Positions 59,621-64,000 of a stretch of DNA of 64,000 nucleotides are shown here, piece after piece. A program made the translations under genes and the position numbers. Positions within the stretch are counted from its first letter, which is position 1; each line of letters starts with the position of its first letter. The notes beneath the pieces were generated by a model that worked only from the letters and a program-made list of their open reading frames with translations, did not search any database and had not been told where the DNA came from. The DNA is from Parvibaculum lavamentivorans DS-1. Its GTDB lineage: Bacteria; Pseudomonadota; Alphaproteobacteria; Parvibaculales; Parvibaculaceae. The stretch covers positions 1,302,001 through 1,366,000 of the forward strand of contig NC_009719.1 in assembly GCF_000017565.1 (NCBI RefSeq), read 5' to 3'.

Positions 59621-61533
59621 AGCCGGGGCAGCAGGTCACGGCCTTGCGCAAGGGCGGCCAACTCGATGAAGCGTTCAAACTCGCCACGGAACTGGTTGCG
59701 GCGCCGGAGGCGAACGAATGGGAGGTCGGCGCCTACGGCTGGTGTCTGATCGATCTCGTGAAGCGGCATGCCGCCGACCGGGATCAGGCATCGCTGCATG
59801 GCTATCTGCGCCTGCTGACGAAGTTTGAGGTCCCTAGTGGAAATGAGCTTCTCGCCGAACACCGAGAGCGGGCGCTGGCATTGGTCGACGATGATCGTCG
59901 TGCCGTCATGGCAGCCCGAAAGCTCGGCAAGGATGGCCAGCACGACATGGCCGTTGGCGCGTTTGCGGCACTCATGGCGAAAGGCGGTCTGACCAAGGAC
60001 GACAAGACTGCTTTCGGCTGGGAGCTCTACCGGGCCACCCAGGCGATCTTCCGAGCGGCTGGGGGGCAGGATTTGGCGCCGAGCGCCATCGATACCGTCA
60101 AGCGGCACCTCAACACCTATCTCAAGCTCGGCATCTCGGAGTCCGGTCTATTACATAGCTGCATGATGCAGCAGGCGGTCCGGTTGTCCCATGGCGACCA
60201 TCTCCGCCTCGCCGCATTCGCACGCTTGTGGGGTCTGGATTCGTTCCGGCGCGAGGACTTCGAGGAGTCCCGACTCGACGACGGCAAGACCTTCCCCCCG
60301 CTTGCGGAAACGGTGCTGCAACGCGCATCCAAGGAAGCTGTGAAGGGCGGATCTCCAGCGGAGATGAACTATATCCTGCCCTACCTTGAGCGCGGGCTGG
60401 AGCTGTTCCCTGAGAACGTCTGGCTGAAGTTGAACATGGTAAAGTTGCTGCGCGGCCTCGAACGGCTAGATGAGGCTCGACTGCTCGCGACTGAGTTCGC
60501 CCGCAGCAAGGCAGGCGAATATTGGACCTGGGAGTTGATCGGCGACCTCGAGGTGGAGCCGGTTATGCGCCTTTCGTGCTATGCGAAGGCGCTGACTTGC
60601 TCGGAGGACGATACGTTCGTCAGCAAGCTGCGTCTCAAGTTCGCGGCCCTGGTCGCCGCCGATCATCCCGGTGAGGCGAGAGCCGAAGTGGAACGGGTGA
60701 TCGAACATAGACGTCGCGAGGGCACCCGCATTCCCATCGACGCCCAGCGGATGGCGGAAAGCGCCTGGTTCCTTGCCGCGGCACCATCTACCCCGGGCCG
60801 TTCGTTCTACGATCGCTTCAAGTCGCGCGCCGAGGAGTTGCTCTTCGCCCATCTCCCTTGGACCGATGCATTAGTCGGCGACGAATTCGTGATCGAGGGG
60901 CAGGAAGGGCAGAAGGATCGGACACGCCGGCGGATATTCGTTAAGGCCAGCCCGCTGCCTTTAGAAATCAGCGTCTCTGCGGGGCACCCGGACGTGCGGG
61001 GCTGCCGGTCGGGCGCTCCGATCAGGGTGCAGATGGAGGTGTCGACCGCCGAACCATGGAAGGCGATGGTGCATCGGATTCAGCCACGGAACGGCGCCAG
61101 CGATGACGTTGTGCCGGAACTATGCGGCGTGATCGATCACATCAACCGGGCCAAGTCGCTCCTCCATTTTGTGGTGGCTAAGGGAATCGACGGCACGTTT
61201 CCATTGGCCGACTTTACCGGTTCAGCAACGATAGGACAGGCTGTCGCGGTTCGGGCGACCCGCTATCATAGCCGGAAAGGTGCGCGCACTCGGACGCTGT
61301 CGGTTTCCTCTACCACCCGATCGCCTGGAACGGATGTGCTGAAGCCTTTCAACGACGATGTCGAAGTCCGTAATGGCCTCGGCTTCACTTCCGCTGGCAT
61401 CTTTATTCCGCCGGATATCGTTGCAGAATCCAGGGTCGTCGATGGCGATCGGGTGGAAGGCCTAGCCGTTATCAATTTCGACAAGAAGCGAAGCACATGG
61501 GGCTGGAAAGCTATCAGCGCGAAAAACGACTGA
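59617..61533 (+). CDS. TPR-like protein with C-terminal OB/cold-shock-like domain
   Basis: A 638-residue protein starting with GTG inside the helicase stop (GTGA), so the two are translated together. The first 440 residues are helical repeats of TPR type (VTALRKGGQLDEAFKLATEL; LERLDEARLLATEFARSKAG). The end contains small beta-rich units, the last resembling a cold-shock/OB fold (GFTSAGIFIPPDIVAES, then RVVDGDRVEGLAVINFDKKR). An RNA- or ssDNA-binding partner of the helicase is the likely role. No named family recognised. Confidence 0.72.
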   Translation: MKPGQQVTALRKGGQLDEAFKLATELVAAPEANEWEVGAYGWCLIDLVKRHAADRDQASLHGYLRLLTKFEVPSGNELLAEHRERALALVDDDRRAVMAARKLGKDGQHDMAVGAFAALMAKGGLTKDDKTAFGWELYRATQAIFRAAGGQDLAPSAIDTVKRHLNTYLKLGISESGLLHSCMMQQAVRLSHGDHLRLAAFARLWGLDSFRREDFEESRLDDGKTFPPLAETVLQRASKEAVKGGSPAEMNYILPYLERGLELFPENVWLKLNMVKLLRGLERLDEARLLATEFARSKAGEYWTWELIGDLEVEPVMRLSCYAKALTCSEDDTFVSKLRLKFAALVAADHPGEARAEVERVIEHRRREGTRIPIDAQRMAESAWFLAAAPSTPGRSFYDRFKSRAEELLFAHLPWTDALVGDEFVIEGQEGQKDRTRRRIFVKASPLPLEISVSAGHPDVRGCRSGAPIRVQMEVSTAEPWKAMVHRIQPRNGASDDVVPELCGVIDHINRAKSLLHFVVAKGIDGTFPLADFTGSATIGQAVAVRATRYHSRKGARTRTLSVSSTTRSPGTDVLKPFNDDVEVRNGLGFTSAGIFIPPDIVAESRVVDGDRVEGLAVINFDKKRSTWGWKAISAKND

Positions 61534-61629
61534 CTTGGTGACGATGCGCGAGCCATTTGCGCTCCGGCCTCGCGTGACAATTAGCCGCTTTGATGATAGA
61601 GCTACATCGTGAAATCGGCGGAATGCATG

Positions 61630-61648
61630 GATCGAGTCGGATTGTTTC
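61630..61648 (+). repeat. Candidate attR
   Basis: GATCGAGTCGGATTGTTTC shares 16 of 19 positions with 557-575 at the 3' end of guaA. It lies 97 bases after the last element gene and before adenosine kinase. The three mismatches could reflect decay of a copy no longer under coding selection, or chance. The surrounding 61534-61800 contains no gene. Confidence 0.45.
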
Positions 61649-61673
61649 CTGCGTTCCTCGCTTGACGATAGAT

Positions 61674-61695
61674 CCCGAAAGTACGGTTTTTCGGG
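61674..61695 (+). terminator. Hairpin near the right junction, possible displaced guaA terminator
   Basis: CCCGAAA (61674-61680) and TTTCGGG (61689-61695) form a 7-base stem with an 8-base loop. If the element inserted at the end of guaA, the native guaA terminator should now lie just right of attR, which is where this is. There is no clear U run after it. Confidence 0.4.
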
Positions 61696-61800
61696 GCATC
61701 CCGGAAAAATCCAATAATTTCAAAAGCCAGCCATTTTGCCGGGATAGCTGACGGTATATCGCCGTAAGAAATATTTTTAATGACGATATTTCAAGGCGTT

Positions 61801-62793
61801 ATGCTGCCAATCAATAATCGAGTGGGCATCGGCAACGCACTGGTCGATGTGATCGCGAATGCGGACGATAAATTCCTGATTGCAAACGGCATCGAAAAAG
61901 GCGGAATGACGCTGATCGACGCGGCACGCGCCGATGAGCTCTATGCCAGGATGGCGAGCTCGATCGAGATGTCGGGCGGTTCCTGCGCCAATACCATCGC
62001 AGGGCTTGCCTCGCTCGGCGGTAAAGGTGCATTTTTCGGCAAGGTGAAGAACGATCAGCTTGGCGAAGTCTTCGTCCACGACATCAAGTCGCTCGGCGTC
62101 GTCTTCCCCGCCTCGCAGGCGACGAGCGGCGTTCCGACCGGGCGCTGCCTCATCATCGTAACGCCGGACGCGCAGCGAAGCATGAGCACGTTTCTCGGCG
62201 CGGCGCAGAAGCTGCAGCCGGATGACATCGATGCGGACACGATCCGCGCCGCAGCCGTCACCTATATGGAAGGCTATCTCTGGGATGAGCCCGGCGCGAA
62301 GGACGCTTTCCTGAAGGCCGCGAAGATTGCCCATGACGCGGGACGCCTGGTCTCGCTGACGCTCTCCGACAGTTTCTGCGTCGGCCGCTACCGGGACGAA
62401 TTCCGGCGGCTGGCGAAGGATGAAGTGGATATTCTTTTCGCCAATGAAGCCGAAATCCTTTCGCTCTACGAAACCGATGTCTTCGACGAAGCGCTTCAGA
62501 AAGTGCGCGCCGATTGCAAGTTCGCCGCGCTGACACGTTCGGAAGCGGGCGCCGTCATCGTCGCCGATGGCGAAGTGCATGTCGTGGACGCGGAGAAAGT
62601 TTCAAAAGTCGTCGATACGACGGGCGCGGGCGATCTCTTCGCCGCCGGTTTCCTCTATGGCCTCACGCGCGGGAAAAGCCCTGTCGAATGCGGCCGTCTC
62701 GGCGCCATGGCGGCGGCGGAAATCATTTCGCATTACGGCCCGCGTCCGCAGGTCTCGCTCGCGAAGCTTGCGAAGGAAAAGGGCCTCGCCTGA
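61801..62793 (+). CDS. Adenosine kinase (PfkB family)
   Basis: A 330-residue PfkB-family kinase. Signature motifs: VGIGNALVDVIA, the SGGSCANTIAGLASLGG substrate loop and VVDTTGAGDLFAAGF (Asp278 as catalytic base). Alphaproteobacterial proteins of this type are annotated as adenosine kinase; related sugar kinases are the alternative. The ATG at 61801 is preferred because AAGG lies 7 bases upstream; an ATG at 61780 is also in frame. It is chromosomal and ends back to back with coaA. Confidence 0.88.
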   Translation: MLPINNRVGIGNALVDVIANADDKFLIANGIEKGGMTLIDAARADELYARMASSIEMSGGSCANTIAGLASLGGKGAFFGKVKNDQLGEVFVHDIKSLGVVFPASQATSGVPTGRCLIIVTPDAQRSMSTFLGAAQKLQPDDIDADTIRAAAVTYMEGYLWDEPGAKDAFLKAAKIAHDAGRLVSLTLSDSFCVGRYRDEFRRLAKDEVDILFANEAEILSLYETDVFDEALQKVRADCKFAALTRSEAGAVIVADGEVHVVDAEKVSKVVDTTGAGDLFAAGFLYGLTRGKSPVECGRLGAMAAAEIISHYGPRPQVSLAKLAKEKGLA

Positions 62794-63774
62794 TCAGAGC
62801 TTTCTGAGCAGCACGTCCCGGATGCGGTGATCGTCGCCCTTGCGGAGGATCAGGTCGGCGCGCTGGCGCGTCGGCAGGATGTTCTTGCGAAGGTTTGCAA
62901 GATTGATCGATGTCCAGATCGCGTCTGCCGTTTCCACCGCTTCTTCTTCGGTCAGTTTGGAGTAGCGGTGGAAATAGGCGGCGGGGTCCTTGAAGGATGT
63001 GCGGCGCAGGCTGAGGAAGCGCTCGATATACCAGCGCCGGATCGAGGCTTCGTCCGCGTCGAGATAAATCGAGAAATCGAAGAAATCCGATACGAAGGGC
63101 TGCGGTTCGTCGCCATCCGCCGGCTTCCAGGGCTGCAGCACGTTGAGCCCTTCCACGACAAGAATATCCGGATAGTCGACCGGTATCGTCTCGCCGGGCA
63201 GGATGTCGTAGGTGAAGTGGGAATAGACCGGCGCCTCGACGTGACGCGACCCTGCTTTCACGTCCGACAGGAAACGCAGCAGGCGCTTGATGTCGAAACT
63301 TTCGGGAAAGCCCTTGCGCTGCATCAGCCCGCGCTCTTCGAGCACCTTGTTCGGATAGAGAAAGCCGTCGGTGGTGATGAGATCGACCTTCGGATGGTTC
63401 GGCCAGCGCGCGAGCAGCGTGCGCAGGATACGCGCCGTGGTCGATTTGCCGACGGCAACGGAGCCGGCGACACCGATAATGTAGGGAACCTTGTCCTGCT
63501 CGCGGCCGAGAAAGTCGGAGGTGACGCGGTAAAGTTCCTGTGTCTCGCCCACATAGAGGTTGAGAAGGCGGGAGAGCGGAAGATAAATTTCCGAAACCTC
63601 GTCCAGAGAGATCCGCTCGCCGAAACCTTTCAGTTCTTCCAGTTCGCCTTGCGAAAGGGGCAGGGGCGTGTCCTGGCGGAGACGGCCCCACTCGGCGGCC
63701 GTAAAATAGCGGAATGGCGAGAGAGACTGCGTTTCGTCCCTGCCGCTATCGGCGGTCAGCGCATCGTCACCCAT
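62794..63774 (-). CDS. coaA: Type I pantothenate kinase
   Basis: A 326-residue bacterial type I pantothenate kinase, the first step of coenzyme A synthesis. The P loop is [17 protein letters not shown] (GSVAVGKS at 104-111); then [28 protein letters not shown] and the C-terminal [16 protein letters not shown] are characteristic. Its start overlaps the hisE stop by one base, an arrangement familiar in Rhizobiales-like genomes. Confidence 0.96.
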   Translation of the reverse strand: MGDDALTADSGRDETQSLSPFRYFTAAEWGRLRQDTPLPLSQGELEELKGFGERISLDEVSEIYLPLSRLLNLYVGETQELYRVTSDFLGREQDKVPYIIGVAGSVAVGKSTTARILRTLLARWPNHPKVDLITTDGFLYPNKVLEERGLMQRKGFPESFDIKRLLRFLSDVKAGSRHVEAPVYSHFTYDILPGETIPVDYPDILVVEGLNVLQPWKPADGDEPQPFVSDFFDFSIYLDADEASIRRWYIERFLSLRRTSFKDPAAYFHRYSKLTEEEAVETADAIWTSINLANLRKNILPTRQRADLILRKGDDHRIRDVLLRKL

Positions 63775-64000
63775 TACCGTTCACCACGCGCTGCTTTTTC
63801 CGTGAGGCCGGAGCGGCCCTCGCGGCGTTCAAGCTCGGCGTAAACATCTGCCGGGTCGGTATTCGACGCCGCCATGAGCACCAGCCAGTGATAAAGAAGA
63901 TCGGCGCTTTCGGAGACCACGCCGCCGCCATCGCCGGAAACCGCCGCAATCACCGTTTCGACCGCTTCTTCACCCAGTTTCTGGGCGCAGGCCGGCACGC
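63774..64000 (-). CDS. hisE: Phosphoribosyl-ATP diphosphatase, C-terminal part
   Basis: The C-terminal 74 residues of HisE, the second step of histidine synthesis; the start lies beyond the right edge. [15 protein letters not shown] and [14 protein letters not shown] are the metal- and substrate-binding helices of the family. The remaining tail is a short basic extension. It is translationally coupled to coaA. Confidence 0.92.
   Translation of the reverse strand, partial: VPACAQKLGEEAVETVIAAVSGDGGGVVSESADLLYHWLVLMAASNTDPADVYAELERREGRSGLTEKAARGER

Larger units (their letters stand above)
557..61648. mobile_element. Integrative and conjugative element inserted at the 3' end of guaA
   Basis: Between chromosomal guaA and adenosine kinase/coaA/hisE lies about 61 kb holding a P4-type integrase, an AlpA-like protein, a full trb set, traG, a relaxase, an oriT-like region, repA/parA, an rdfS/fseA/qseM/qseC-like control module and defence cargo. 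The 3' end of guaA is a known target of tyrosine integrases. The ends are set by an imperfect direct repeat (557-575 and 61630-61648, 16 of 19 positions identical). The left end is secure to within a few bases because guaA stops at 572. The right end is inferred and could lie anywhere between 61534 and about 61780. Confidence 0.85.

Noticed and set aside
61534-61800. GGAATG near 61620 as an alternative att match to the guaA end
   Set aside because: Only six bases match; the 61630-61648 repeat is longer and better aligned.
1-64000. CRISPR arrays, insertion sequences, tRNA or rRNA genes
   Set aside because: No regularly spaced repeat-spacer units, transposase motifs, or tRNA/rRNA-like sequences were seen by eye. 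A dedicated tRNA scan would be decisive.

Overview
The window is high-GC alphaproteobacterial DNA, probably Hyphomicrobiales-like. Chromosomal genes at the two edges (guaA on the left; adenosine kinase, coaA and hisE on the right) flank one large insertion of about 61 kb, from about base 557 to about 61650. The insertion reads as an integrative and conjugative element (ICE). It has a P4-type tyrosine integrase directly downstream of guaA, an AlpA-like partner, a complete trb mating-pair apparatus, a TraG coupling protein, a relaxase with a recognisable oriT, repA/parA and an excision-control module. No tRNA, rRNA, CRISPR array or insertion sequence was seen.

Layout: (1) 1-889, the 3' end of guaA, a candidate attL and three direct repeats in front of the integrase. 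(2) 889-2407, integrase and AlpA-like protein. (3) 2571-19163, a defence operon on the minus strand whose order brxF-brxC-[two extra genes]-pglX-brxHII-pglZ-brxA matches type 3 BREX. It is headed by a small HTH gene and interrupted by an AlbA_2/RecG-C-like gene and a GHKL-ATPase/nuclease-like gene. (4) 19422-30516, a LysR gene and the trb operon (B-C-D-E-J-K-L-F-G-I plus DUF2274). (5) 30521-38839, traG, relaxase, oriT, lytic transglycosylase, DUF736, traF, DUF2840, ribbon-helix-helix, parA and repA, the last carrying iteron-like repeats and DnaA-box-like sites inside its coding sequence. (6) 38858-40791, a control module resembling that of ICEMlSymR7A: an RdfS-like excisionase, an FseA-like gene split by a +1 frame change, QseM-like and QseC-like genes. 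(7) 41099-54919, backbone genes of mostly unknown role (DUF736, membrane proteins, DUF2493, toprim, strawberry-notch helicase/methylase, small hypotheticals, ParB-like, ArdC), with a FitAB/VapBC toxin-antitoxin pair. (8) 55160-61533, an AbiE-type toxin-antitoxin pair and a coupled RecD-like helicase / TPR-OB pair that looks like an uncharacterised conflict module. (9) 61630 onwards, a candidate attR, a hairpin that may be the displaced guaA terminator, and chromosomal genes.

How the parts should work together: the FseA-like protein, made only if ribosomes shift frame, would activate the rdfS-repA-parA-...-relaxase operon, while the QseM-like protein would block it and the QseC-like repressor would set the balance. 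RdfS and the integrase would excise the element from guaA. The relaxase would nick oriT, TraG would pass the strand to the Trb channel, and repA/parA would maintain the circle. BREX, AbiE, ArdC and the helicase/TPR pair are the protective cargo.

Limits: functions come from reading motifs and gene order, without database searches. Residue positions were counted by hand. The att sites, oriT, iterons and operators are sequence-pattern calls.
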